Positions 8,812 to 16,906 of a stretch of 64,000 nucleotides of DNA are shown piece by piece. Position 1 is the first letter of the stretch. The number at the start of each line of letters is the position of its first letter. Both the position numbers and the translations under genes were made by a program. The DNA lies in assembly GCF_003130255.1 (NCBI RefSeq), contig NZ_NRCN01000001.1, positions 924,501-988,500 on the forward strand. The letters are read 5' to 3'. This DNA is from Aggregatibacter kilianii (lineage in GTDB: Bacteria > Pseudomonadota > Gammaproteobacteria > Enterobacterales > Pasteurellaceae). A model generated the notes under the pieces. It saw only the letters and a list, made by a program, of their open reading frames with translations. It was not told the origin of the DNA and searched no databases.

Positions 8812-9462
8812 TTATTCTTTATTTACCACAGCAAGTGCGGTCGGATTTAATGTCGGTTCACCGATTTTCGTTAAACGGTTACGATCGCGATGCTCAAACG
8901 GTTTGTCGTAATTCGGGATAATCATTGTGGTGGTTTGATCGTAAGACCATGTGCCATCCTCATGAATTTTCACCGTAATTTCATAGCTTTCTGTGGTGAA
9001 AGATTGCTCTAAAAACGGATTAGAAATAATGCCATTTGTTAAAGAGCCTCGCACGGCTTTTAGCGTAAATTCTTTGGCATCTGCCGCCGCATTACCGGTG
9101 GCAATGAGGCTTTGTCCACGTGGAATACTTAACGACAAGGAAATATTGCCTGTTGCCGGCTCCCATAACCAATAGCCTACTTGATCGTGAAAGGTTTCCA
9201 CTTCATCAGGCTGCACAATATGCGTGTGATAGCGCAAACCGTAAAACAATTGCGGCCCATTGGTTTGCGCATCAATCGGTTGTAATTCGTAATATTCGAT
9301 ATAAGGATCTTTCTCCGGCCCTTCTGCCTTTGGATTGATATCCAAACCGCGCTTACCCTCCCAAATGCCAGCCATCGGCGCTAAAGGCCCTAAATTCGCC
9401 AGCGTGTTTACATCCGGTTCCGCTTCGGTGTAAATATCGTCCGGGTATTGAAAATCTTTCAT
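8812..9462 (-). CDS. Nitrobindin-like heme-binding beta-barrel (FABP-like, DUF1794)
   Basis: A 216-residue cytoplasmic protein of the nitrobindin/THAP4 heme-binding family. The signature G-x-W-x-G is seen as GIWEG at 32-36, followed by beta-strand-rich sequence with FYGLRYHTHI, FHDQVGYWLWEP and SLSIPRGQSLIATG blocks typical of the ten-stranded barrel. Known members bind ferric heme and react with nitric oxide or peroxynitrite. That activity here is inference from family. It is longer than minimal bacterial nitrobindins because of an N-terminal extension of about 25 residues. The Grx-like gene follows at 6 bases and glyQ lies upstream. An AGGAGA ribosome site precedes the ATG. Confidence 0.82.
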   Translation of the reverse strand: MKDFQYPDDIYTEAEPDVNTLANLGPLAPMAGIWEGKRGLDINPKAEGPEKDPYIEYYELQPIDAQTNGPQLFYGLRYHTHIVQPDEVETFHDQVGYWLWEPATGNISLSLSIPRGQSLIATGNAAADAKEFTLKAVRGSLTNGIISNPFLEQSFTTESYEITVKIHEDGTWSYDQTTTMIIPNYDKPFEHRDRNRLTKIGEPTLNPTALAVVNKE

Positions 9463-9515
9463 GATGTTCTCCTTATATCGTCGTGTTGAAACATAAAGTG
9501 CGGTGACTTTTCGCT

Positions 9516-10421
9516 TTATTTTTTACAGCCTGGGAAGCCTAAGGCTTCACGGCTGGCATAATAAGCTTCCGCCACGCCTTTGGTTAATGCACGAATACGT
9601 AAAATGTAGCGTTGACGTTCAGTAACGGAAATTGCTTTACGCGCGTCTAACAAGTTAAAGCTGTGTGCTGCTTTTAAAATACGCTCGTAAGCCGGCAATG
9701 GTAACGGACGTTCTAATTCCAATAAACTTTTGGCTTCTTTTTCATATTGATCGAAGCAATGGAATAAGAAATCGGTGTCGGCATATTCAAAGTTGTAGGT
9801 GGATTGTTCCACTTCGTTTTGATGGAACACATCGCCATAAGTGGTTTTACCCAGCGGGCCGTCAGACCAAACTAAGTCATACACGCTGTCCACGCCTTGA
9901 ATGTACATTGCCAAACGCTCTAAACCGTAAGTCACCTCGCCGGTAACCGGTTTACATTCTAAGCCGCCCACTTGTTGGAAATAGGTAAATTGAGTCACTT
10001 CCATGCCGTTTAGCCACACTTCCCAGCCCAAGCCCCAAGCACCTAAGGTTGGGTTTTCCCAGTTATCTTCCACAAAACGAATGTCGTTTTTGGTCGGGTC
10101 AAAACCAAGCATTTCAAGGGAACCTAAATACAATTCTTGAATATTGTCCGGAGAGGGTTTAATCACCACTTGGAATTGGTAGTAATGCTGTAAACGGTTT
10201 GGGTTTTCACCATAGCGACCATCGGTCGGACGGCGGGAAGGTTGCACATAAGCAAACGCCATCGGCTCCGGGCCTAACGCGCGTAACGCGGTCATTGGGT
10301 GAGAGGTCCCCGCGCCCACTTCCATATCAAAGGGTTGCACAATGGTACAGCCTTGGTTCGCCCAGTATTCTTGTAAGGCAAGAATCATGCCTTGGAAAGT
10401 TTTTACATTAAATTTTGTCAT
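9516..10421 (-). CDS. glyQ: Glycyl-tRNA synthetase alpha subunit
   Basis: The 301-residue catalytic alpha subunit of the heterotetrameric glycyl-tRNA synthetase, a class II enzyme that makes glycyl-adenylate and charges tRNA-Gly. The start [20 protein letters not shown], then [19 protein letters not shown] and [20 protein letters not shown], are hallmark GlyQ sequences, and the length equals the family norm (~300). The gene ends with GFPGCKK. Its partner glyS starts at 860, about 8.7 kb downstream on the same strand, with accessory genes in between. The two subunits are therefore made from separated genes here. Confidence 0.98.
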   Translation of the reverse strand: MTKFNVKTFQGMILALQEYWANQGCTIVQPFDMEVGAGTSHPMTALRALGPEPMAFAYVQPSRRPTDGRYGENPNRLQHYYQFQVVIKPSPDNIQELYLGSLEMLGFDPTKNDIRFVEDNWENPTLGAWGLGWEVWLNGMEVTQFTYFQQVGGLECKPVTGEVTYGLERLAMYIQGVDSVYDLVWSDGPLGKTTYGDVFHQNEVEQSTYNFEYADTDFLFHCFDQYEKEAKSLLELERPLPLPAYERILKAAHSFNLLDARKAISVTERQRYILRIRALTKGVAEAYYASREALGFPGCKK

Positions 10422-10501
10422 AATATGTTCTGTCTATTTAGGTGGATAAAATGTGTGTCATTATACTGAAAACACAAGGCGGGATAAAGGAAAGGCAGAA
10501 A

Positions 10502-10543
10502 AAAGTGCGGTGGAAAAAACTCGAGGATTTTTAACCGCACTTT
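10502..10543. terminator. Inverted uptake-signal pair upstream of glyQ
   Basis: AAAGTGCGGT (10502-10511) and ACCGCACTTT (10534-10543) form an inverted USS pair with a 22-base loop. Such pairs often double as intrinsic terminators in Pasteurellaceae. It would separate the glyQ promoter region from the palindrome-rich stretch to its right. Confidence 0.55.
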
Positions 10544-10572
10544 AGGAGTCATCGTGTAGTAAATCCTACGGA

Positions 10573-10716
10573 TTAGCTGCCTGCTTCCTGTTCTTGTAGC
10601 GTTTTTGTCAGAAGACCAAACCCTTGAGAAATTGCTAGATCGCCCAACTGCGGGACTGGATGTAGCAGTGAACCAGGCGCTTTAATCGACTGCTTGATCC
10701 GTGGGTATAAATACCC
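10573..10716 (-). pseudogene. ORF tail without a start, possible transposon (TnpB-like) C-terminus
   Basis: Reading on the minus strand there is an open frame of about 47 codons without a start, ending at TAA (10573-10575). The translation ends in GFGLLTKTLQEQEAGS, and the last residues recall the QEAGS endings of some IS200/IS605 TnpB proteins. Just after the stop is a small palindrome (AATCC-GTA-GGATT) and a TTTAC, features known at the right ends of that family. The upstream part of the frame runs into palindromes instead of a protein. This could be a decayed transposon end or a chance frame. I rate the TnpB reading as a hypothesis only. Confidence 0.25.
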
Positions 10717-10811
10717 ACGGTTACGCATAATTCAACCCCGTTGGGGTATTTGTAACGCCCACCACAAACGGGATTGAATTATGCCTAACCTAGGGTAACT
10801 TGTTACCCTAG
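10699..10811. repeat. Cluster of three palindromes in the potD-glyQ gap
   Basis: Three consecutive stem-loops: 10699-10720 (CCGTGGGTA-TAAA-TACCCACGG, perfect 9-bp stem), 10725-10784 (20-bp arms starting GCATAATTCAA, two mismatches), and 10790-10811 (CTAGGGTAA-CTTG-TTACCCTAG, perfect 9-bp stem). Together with the ORF tail they fill most of the 460-base gap between potD and glyQ. The pattern resembles REP/RAYT-type or IS200-type palindromic elements. No complete gene is seen. Confidence 0.75.
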
Positions 10812-10833
10812 TTCTTTGGTTATAAAAAGAAAA

Positions 10834-10872
10834 AAGTGCGGTCAAAATTTACCGTGAATTTTGACCGCACTT
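10834..10872 (-). terminator. potD terminator built from an inverted USS pair
   Basis: AAGTGCGGTCAAAATT and its complement form a perfect 16-bp stem with a 7-base loop. On the minus strand it is followed by a T-rich run (complement of the AAAAAGAAAAA before 10834). It lies 13 bases after the potD stop, exactly where an intrinsic terminator is expected. Confidence 0.85.
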
Positions 10873-10884
10873 GGCGTGATGCGA

Positions 10885-11931
10885 TTAATGGGTTTTTAAC
10901 TTGCTCCAATATTTTTCATAAATATCTATCGCTTCGCCCACATCACTTTGGATAATGCCTTTCTCCACTTCCGCCGCAGGAGGGAATATGGTTAGATTTT
11001 CGACCATTGTAGGATCCAACAAGGCTTTCACGCCATTATTCGGCATAGAATAACCCAATCGTTCCAACACCACTTTGGCGTTTTCCGGACGCAATAGGAA
11101 GTCAATGAATTTATAGGCATTTTCAACATTTTTTGCACCTTTTGGAATAGCGTAATTATCCATCCAGAAAATCGCACCTTCTTTCGGATAAACGAAGACA
11201 ATTTTGTCGTTCTCTTTATGTGCCAAGTAGCCGGAACCATTCCAAATCATCCCCAACGCCACTTCGCCCTGCACATAAGGCACTTCCGGCGAATCGGAGT
11301 TAAACACCGCCACATTCGGCAAAAGTTTAACTAAGCGCTCATAAGCCGCTTTGATGTCATCTTCACTGGTGGTGTTTGGGGATTTGCCGTCTAACAACAA
11401 CGCAATATGAAACACTTCGCGCGCGTCACTGGTCAACAACACTTTGCCTTTGTATTCCGGGTTCCACAAATCTGCCCAACTGGTGATTTTGCTCGGGTCA
11501 ATATCTTCGGAATTCACCGCCAATCCCGTTAGGCCATAAACATAAGGCAAGGAATAATCATTGTTCGGGTCAAACTCTTTATGCAATAAATTGTCCGGAA
11601 TTTGTTTGAAATTGCTTAACTTACTATGATCGAGCTTTTGCAACATGCCGTCTTTCGCCATTTTGTTCACATAATAGCTGGACGGAAACACCAAGTCATA
11701 ACCGGCGTTATCGGAAATCAGTTTGAGTTTGGCATACATTTCTTCGTTGCTTTCAAACGTGGAATAAATCACTTCAATACCGGTTTCTTTGGTAAATTCA
11801 GCAACAAGACTGGAAGGGACGTAATCGGTCCAGTTATAAACGTACAGTTTTTCTTGCGCAAAGGCAGTGGTGGAAAGGAGAGTCAGCGTCAAGCCGAGGG
11901 ATTTAAGCGTTTTTGCAAACAAATTTTTCAA
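10885..11931 (-). CDS. potD: Spermidine/putrescine-binding periplasmic protein
   Basis: The substrate-binding protein of a polyamine ABC transporter, here 348 residues, the same length as I recall for E. coli PotD. I choose the TTG start at 11931 because a GGAGG ribosome site (complement at 11940-11944) lies 8 bases before it and the protein then opens with a typical signal peptide ([12 protein letters not shown], hydrophobic core, AFA cleavage). An ATG much further upstream would add an implausible leader. Family blocks are [63 protein letters not shown] and GAIFWMDN. No potABC genes are nearby, so it is an orphan binding protein whose permease is elsewhere. Confidence 0.93.
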   Translation of the reverse strand: MKNLFAKTLKSLGLTLTLLSTTAFAQEKLYVYNWTDYVPSSLVAEFTKETGIEVIYSTFESNEEMYAKLKLISDNAGYDLVFPSSYYVNKMAKDGMLQKLDHSKLSNFKQIPDNLLHKEFDPNNDYSLPYVYGLTGLAVNSEDIDPSKITSWADLWNPEYKGKVLLTSDAREVFHIALLLDGKSPNTTSEDDIKAAYERLVKLLPNVAVFNSDSPEVPYVQGEVALGMIWNGSGYLAHKENDKIVFVYPKEGAIFWMDNYAIPKGAKNVENAYKFIDFLLRPENAKVVLERLGYSMPNNGVKALLDPTMVENLTIFPPAAEVEKGIIQSDVGEAIDIYEKYWSKLKTH

Positions 11932-12065
11932 TTTATTGTCCTCCAAAGCTAACAATAGCGGGTAGTTAATTTTCATAAAAGAATTGAGTAAAAACTCGGC
12001 GGGCAGTATAGCAGATTTTAACCGCTTGTCCCCTAGTTTTGCGGAGAACATGCGTTTTCTTCCAC

Positions 12066-12127
12066 AAAGTGCGGTGGAAGTTGAAACTGTTTTTTATCTA
12101 AAAACGCGTTCAACCCCACCGCACTTT
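12066..12127. terminator. Inverted USS pair between YdcZ-like gene and potD
   Basis: AAAGTGCGGTGG near 12066 and CCACCGCACTTT near 12116 can form a 12-bp stem with a loop of about 38 bases. It sits just after the stop of the YdcZ-like gene and upstream of potD, so it probably ends that transcript. Confidence 0.55.
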
Positions 12128-12136
12128 TAGCGCAGG

Positions 12137-12622
12137 TTAACTGCCCCGCACTACAATTTGAATAAATTTATCACCAAAGAAATAAAACACCAAACCGAGT
12201 GCCACAACAGCCAACCCGATTAATTTGATGCCATTAAGCTCCCGCACAGGCATACCGATTAAACCAAAATGATCGATAGTTGCCGCGCTGAGCAGCTGGC
12301 CGATAATGATAAAAAACAACATGGCCGTAATGCCTAATTTCGGCGCAAGTAAAACGGTGGTGAACACGAAACCGGCACCTAATATTCCTCCCAACAATTT
12401 CCACCAAGGCTGCTCAGGCAGGGTGCTTAAATTGCCCCACAAATCCGTTTTTATTCCGGCAATAATCAACAGAAGAAGCGTCCCGACAGCAAAGGAAATC
12501 AATGCCGCCAAAATCGGTTCACCACTCATGGCTTTAGCCAGTTGGGTATTAATGGCAGACTGAATGGCCAGCGCAATGCCTGCCGTCAGTGCAATAATGA
12601 TATAAATAAAAAACATAGACAC
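12137..12622 (-). CDS. YdcZ/DUF606 family DMT-type inner membrane protein
   Basis: A 161-residue integral membrane protein with five predicted hydrophobic segments (about residues 3-25, 37-57, 73-92, 97-120, 133-152). It matches the DUF606/YdcZ branch of the drug/metabolite transporter superfamily, where small proteins of ~150 residues form dimers. Recognisable are the AIQSAINTQLAK segment in helix 1 and the PWWKLLGGILGAGFV block. It is presumably an exporter or facilitator; the substrate is unknown. It is alone between the nitroreductase gene and potD, all on the minus strand, with an inverted USS pair downstream. Confidence 0.82.
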   Translation of the reverse strand: MSMFFIYIIIALTAGIALAIQSAINTQLAKAMSGEPILAALISFAVGTLLLLIIAGIKTDLWGNLSTLPEQPWWKLLGGILGAGFVFTTVLLAPKLGITAMLFFIIIGQLLSAATIDHFGLIGMPVRELNGIKLIGLAVVALGLVFYFFGDKFIQIVVRGS

Positions 12623-12818
12623 TCCGAATAATGATTTTTCGTATTATAAAAAAGCTATTAATGGTCAGGAGCAAAAGACGTAGAAAGACAATCAAGTGCG
12701 GTCACAACATCCAACGGATTTTGAACATTGACTTTGAACGGCCCCATTGGCGCGAATAATCGAACTTGATTCGATTGTAAGTAATGTTCGCCATGTTTTT
12801 GGCTCCCGCACATTGAGA

Positions 12819-13547
12819 TTAAATTTGCTTATAAATCTTATCGAACGGCAAACGGGTGCGCTCGTCCCAGATGCCGCGTCCGTCTTTGCGGATGCCACAG
12901 GCAACGATCATATTGATTTCTGCGCCCCGTGGCAGTTTCAGGATATTTTTCACCCGTAAACTGTCCAGTCCTTCCATTGGGCAGGTGTCATAACCGTTTT
13001 CCGCCATGGCTAACATAAATGTTTGCGCCGCCAAGCCGCAACTTTTATGGCTAACAATGCGCATATCGGCTTCCGATACATCCACTTGCATCGGACGGAA
13101 GTAGTGCACAAGCAACGCAATTGTTCTACGAAAGACACCCAACAAACCACAACAACGGGCATAAATAAACGGCATTAACCAACCGTAATAACGCTCTTTG
13201 GCTTTTAGCCGGGATGCCTGTTTCTCCGGTGGGCTGGTACGTTTCACATTTTCTTGTTCCATCGCCATCACCTCGGCTGCCCGCTGACGGTATAAATCCT
13301 GACGAACAACGAAAACCACCATTTGCTGTGCAGTTGTGGCAGGTTGCTGGTTGAAACAGGCGTGGGCGAGTTGTTGTAATGTAGATTTGTCAGTGATGTG
13401 ATAGAACTCGTAGAGTTGCATATTGGAACTGCTTGGCGACAAAGCAGCCTGTTGTAAGCAATGACGGACTTTTTCGCTGTCGAGCGGTTTATCGGGATCG
13501 TAATAACGCACGGAACGTCGGTATTGTAATAAATCTAAAAGTGACAT
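12819..13547 (-). CDS. Nitroreductase family flavoprotein
   Basis: A 242-residue FMN-dependent nitroreductase-family oxidoreductase. The N-terminal RRSVRYYDPDKPLD and AALSPSSSNMQLYEFY segments give the FMN-phosphate and isoalloxazine-binding pattern, and the C-terminal AAQTFMLAMAENGYDTCPMEG and IVACGIR blocks complete the fold. A longer middle insert (about residues 110-150) contains hydrophobic sequence, which sets it apart from NfsB. It would reduce nitro compounds, quinones or other electrophiles with NAD(P)H; the physiological substrate is unknown. It lies downstream of ynbE on the same strand with a gap of about 65 bases, occupying the place where ydbL follows ynbE in E. coli. Confidence 0.85.
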   Translation of the reverse strand: MSLLDLLQYRRSVRYYDPDKPLDSEKVRHCLQQAALSPSSSNMQLYEFYHITDKSTLQQLAHACFNQQPATTAQQMVVFVVRQDLYRQRAAEVMAMEQENVKRTSPPEKQASRLKAKERYYGWLMPFIYARCCGLLGVFRRTIALLVHYFRPMQVDVSEADMRIVSHKSCGLAAQTFMLAMAENGYDTCPMEGLDSLRVKNILKLPRGAEINMIVACGIRKDGRGIWDERTRLPFDKIYKQI

Positions 13548-13612
13548 GATGTCTCCTCTTTTTCCGATTCAAATTCACTGTTACCGACGCCCGCTTCAAA
13601 CAGGATTCAGTA

Positions 13613-13840
13613 CTATTTCGCCGCTTGTTTCAGCGGTTTTTCCTTGCTATTTTCCCCGGCGGCAGCTTTGGTTTTTTCATCCATTTTTACGCTGATATTA
13701 TGATCCACCACCACGTTCATATTAATGGTAATGCCTTCTTTTGGGGTGTCCAGTTGAATGGTGGGAGTGCAACCGGCAAGCATGAGGGAAGCGGCGGCCA
13801 AACAAAAAAAGTGCGGTGGTTTTTTCAGATGTTTTTTCAT
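13613..13840 (-). CDS. ynbE: YnbE-like outer membrane lipoprotein
   Basis: A 75-residue lipoprotein. A type II signal peptide ends in the lipobox LAGC with the lipid-modified Cys at residue 24, followed by PTIQLDTPKEGITINMNVVVDHNI, which matches the short YnbE family. In E. coli YnbE is an outer membrane lipoprotein that joins the C-terminal end of YdbH to make a bridge across the periplasm, thought to carry phospholipids. The start overlaps the ydbH stop by 4 bases (ATGA), so the two are translationally coupled. The C-terminal 20 residues are Lys/Ala/Glu-rich. The third E. coli member, ydbL, is not seen here. Confidence 0.85.
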   Translation of the reverse strand: MKKHLKKPPHFFCLAAASLMLAGCTPTIQLDTPKEGITINMNVVVDHNISVKMDEKTKAAAGENSKEKPLKQAAK

Positions 13841-16572
13841 TGTTCTAACTGTCGGTAAAGTCGATATTGTAAATTCTGTTCAAATTGAGAGCCGTAGTCA
13901 ATCATATTCCATAGCTCAAACATATTCTCTTGGTGTGTGTAATTCAAGGTAATCGGATTGTGGGTGCGCTTAGTCGGATTAAAGCCCGCAATCGTCGCTT
14001 TTAACGCCATTTTTCCATCCGGCGTCAAATTGACATTCGCGTGGAATTTTTCTAATTCCATTTCTTTCATCAAATCCACCAAAGTGCTTTCGGTCCAACC
14101 GCCTTTTTTCAAGCCGTCCACCACACTATCATTAAGTTTAATATTCAATTTGCCGACTTGTTCAAGACGTCCGTTACAAATTAAGCATTCTTTATGCCCT
14201 AACCAAAACGGCAATGTCGCGTTGACCCGTCCGTTCAGCACCAGTTGATTATATTGCGCCAACTCCATCACTTGCGCCAAATCGATATTATTAAAGCTCA
14301 ACTCCGCCATTTTTCGTTGTGGAAAACTCAAACTCGGCACGCTCAGCGAGCCATCAAACACGCCGACTTTCACCTTTTGCAAGGTGAGCGGTTGCTTGGC
14401 CGAATTAGGATAAGTGCCGAACATATCAAAAGACGCATCGCTCACGGCAAGTGCCCCCATGCGAATATTTTTCGCCGATACCCGCACCGGTTTGGTTCGC
14501 GCAGTTTGTAGCGCAAGATTTTGATAATTCAACGGAAAACGAATATTCAGCGCTTGAATTTCGCCATCGGGGAAAGTGATTTCGGCACCGCGCAAATTAA
14601 ACTCACCGTTCAATGCCACGCCCTCGCCGTCAATCTCAAAATCACTGGCGCCTTGAATGCTACCATGGCGAATAATCCATTCCCATTGTTGCGGAAATAA
14701 GGATTGGAACACTTTGGCGGATTGTTCTTTCCAACTAATTTTGCCCTTTAGCGCTTGATTTTCATAACGGGCGGTCACATCAATCGGGCCGAGCGAACCC
14801 GCTTTTAAATCGCCCGCCAAATTGAAATCACCGATGCTTTTGCCATCAATGCCCACACCAAACACCGGGCGTACAAAACGTCCGCCATAATCGAATTCAA
14901 TCCACTCGGTTTGCGCTTGTAACAGCCCGCGAATATGCTCCGCTTCATAATCCCAACGCAAACGGTCTTTCAACTCCAGCGCCAAAGGCGCCATTTTCAC
15001 ACCGCCAGTATGTACATTACCGGAACGGGCGGAAAGTTGGTTCAGTTCAATATGATCCGCTTCCCAAAAACCGACTCCTGTCATGTTCACCGGTGTATTT
15101 AAGGATTTCCACAGCGCATCACCTTCAATCGTCCAATCCCAACGGTTTGCCGCACGCATTTCCGCCGCACGCAGATTTTTTCGTTCATCACGCAAATCAA
15201 ACACGGTTTTAATTCCGGCAATAAATTCATGCGCTTGCCCGTTGAGTTTTAAATTTAACTTATCAAATTGTGGTGTGAAGCCTTGCAGGGTGGCTTGCAG
15301 GCGTCCTTCCAAGCCATAACGTCCAATCTGCACATTATCCAACGGCAGACGCACATGGATTTTGGAAGTGGGCTGCACGTTATCCATTTTAAAAATTGAT
15401 CCGGTTCGGAAACGCAAAATCGGATCATCAAAGGCACCGCCGATATGATATTCCAAGTTGGTTTGCGCCACAGTGGTGTTATAACGCAAGTCACCACGGG
15501 TTTTCAGGTCAAAATACAGTTGTTTTTTGTCATCACCGCCACCAATTTCGCCATTTTTACCTGACACAACAATTTCGCCTTTGCCCAGCTCGCCGAAAGT
15601 TTGCACGATAACATCCACATCGGCACCCAACGGTAGCCAACCTTCTTGCGGCTTACGTAACGCCAAACCGAAGAAGCCTTTGATTGGTTGGTAGCCGTCA
15701 AAGGTCCAATAAAATGTTCCCCAGTTAATCGCCAAACCGTCCGAGGTGAACGTAAAAGGCACATCCAACAACGGCTTATCACGGCTTAAATCTTGTGCGT
15801 TGATTTGCCCTTTCTCACCATTCCAATTGAATTGAAGCGTCCCTTTGCTCACGCTGAAATCAGTATTCTGCCAATCAAAACGCAGTTCGCCTTGATGCGG
15901 CAATTGCGGCATCTCATCTTTCAATTGAGTGGAAAAATGCAGGTGATAGGTTTGTCCATCAAGCGGTTGGTAATCCGTCTTCCCCTGCCATCGAAACGTA
16001 TCGTTTTCTCGGGCAAGAGTGGATTGATGGTGCAAAATTAAGTTATCATCCTCCGCCTTGGCATTGGCCGTCAATTGCAGACGGTTGCCGTCATAATGGG
16101 CTGTCGCCGCAACATTGGCATCTAACAGCTGGCGTACGCTGGGCGACACGTTTAATTCCTTGCTGTTCACCAGTTGTAAATGCTGAATACTCACTTCAGA
16201 GGATGGGATGGCAGAAAAAAGTGCGGTCAAATTTAGTGATGTTTTTACATCGTCATTGGAAGGCAAGCTATTTAGACATTCATAATCCAAGCTGGCGTTC
16301 GCTACCTCTAGCCGACGGGGTTCCCACCAGTTTACGTGGACATCGGCTAACGTAGCGATAGTACATTGAGCAGTCCAAACTTCTAACTCGGGCAGTTGCA
16401 GGCCGGTGGTTTGTAAATGCCAGCGCTCGGGCAGTTGCAACGCATAATCAGGCGCTAAAAACCGATTGGCAAGGTTTTCCACCTGTTTAGGCGTGATCCA
16501 CCATGGCAGCAAGCAAACTATCGCCACCAACAATACAATCAACCCTAATAAGGCGTACAGCCACCGTTTCAT
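13837..16572 (-). CDS. ydbH: YdbH family AsmA-like intermembrane bridge protein
   Basis: A 911-residue envelope protein. It has an N-terminal membrane anchor (about residues 5-25, LYALLGLIVLLVAIVCLLPWW) and then a long beta-rich periplasmic body ending in a conserved C-terminal region (YDBH-type GFNPTKRTHNPITLNYTHQENMFELW...). The family belongs to the AsmA-like clan with TamB and YhdP. These proteins are thought to form a hydrophobic groove that moves phospholipids between the inner and outer membranes, redundantly with one another. It overlaps ynbE by 4 bases. Length is close to E. coli YdbH (~880). A USS lies inside the reading frame near 16220. Confidence 0.88.
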   Translation of the reverse strand: MKRWLYALLGLIVLLVAIVCLLPWWITPKQVENLANRFLAPDYALQLPERWHLQTTGLQLPELEVWTAQCTIATLADVHVNWWEPRRLEVANASLDYECLNSLPSNDDVKTSLNLTALFSAIPSSEVSIQHLQLVNSKELNVSPSVRQLLDANVAATAHYDGNRLQLTANAKAEDDNLILHHQSTLARENDTFRWQGKTDYQPLDGQTYHLHFSTQLKDEMPQLPHQGELRFDWQNTDFSVSKGTLQFNWNGEKGQINAQDLSRDKPLLDVPFTFTSDGLAINWGTFYWTFDGYQPIKGFFGLALRKPQEGWLPLGADVDVIVQTFGELGKGEIVVSGKNGEIGGGDDKKQLYFDLKTRGDLRYNTTVAQTNLEYHIGGAFDDPILRFRTGSIFKMDNVQPTSKIHVRLPLDNVQIGRYGLEGRLQATLQGFTPQFDKLNLKLNGQAHEFIAGIKTVFDLRDERKNLRAAEMRAANRWDWTIEGDALWKSLNTPVNMTGVGFWEADHIELNQLSARSGNVHTGGVKMAPLALELKDRLRWDYEAEHIRGLLQAQTEWIEFDYGGRFVRPVFGVGIDGKSIGDFNLAGDLKAGSLGPIDVTARYENQALKGKISWKEQSAKVFQSLFPQQWEWIIRHGSIQGASDFEIDGEGVALNGEFNLRGAEITFPDGEIQALNIRFPLNYQNLALQTARTKPVRVSAKNIRMGALAVSDASFDMFGTYPNSAKQPLTLQKVKVGVFDGSLSVPSLSFPQRKMAELSFNNIDLAQVMELAQYNQLVLNGRVNATLPFWLGHKECLICNGRLEQVGKLNIKLNDSVVDGLKKGGWTESTLVDLMKEMELEKFHANVNLTPDGKMALKATIAGFNPTKRTHNPITLNYTHQENMFELWNMIDYGSQFEQNLQYRLYRQLEQ

Positions 16573-16867
16573 ATTATTCTACCGTTACGATTAAAGACGG
16601 TTTTAAGACCGTCAAAAGGACAAAAAATTTCTTTACGTAGACAACATTGTAGCGAAATAACGACAATTTAAAAATGATATAAAACAGACCGTTTGAATAG
16701 GTTCATTCGGTCTTTGTGGAAAAGGGGGGAAACAATTTATCCGCTCATGCAAATAAACTCGAAATTTATTTTGAATAACTCCATGATATTTAGGGGGGAT
16801 TTTGTAGAAAAACAGGCTAAAAGTGCGGTCAGAAAAAATGATATTTTTTTGGCATATTGCGTAGAAC
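16573..16867. other. Gap upstream of ydbH, no gene seen
   Basis: About 295 bases between the diflavin reductase terminator and the ydbH start. It contains one USS (AAAAGTGCGGTC near 16818) and AT-rich sequence that probably holds the ydbH promoter. The short reading frames here have no protein-like features, and I see no RNA gene. Confidence 0.5.
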
Positions 16868-16903
16868 GAAAAGGCATTCGTCGGATAATGCTATCCGACG
16901 AAG
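16868..16903 (-). terminator. Diflavin reductase terminator
   Basis: A perfect 11-bp stem (TTCGTCGGATA / TATCCGACGAA at 16877-16887 and 16892-16902) with a 4-base loop, followed on the minus strand by a short T-rich run. It is directly after the stop of the diflavin reductase gene. Confidence 0.8.
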
Positions 16904-16906
16904 AGG

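Noticed and set aside
12692..12959. Short frames on both strands over the nitroreductase 3' end
   Set aside because: They overlap the conserved nitroreductase coding sequence and have no protein-like features.
13837..16572. ydbH as a TamB or YhdP homologue
   Set aside because: Overlap with a ynbE lipoprotein gene and the YdbH-like C-terminus and length favour YdbH; TamB would be ~1250 residues and paired with tamA.
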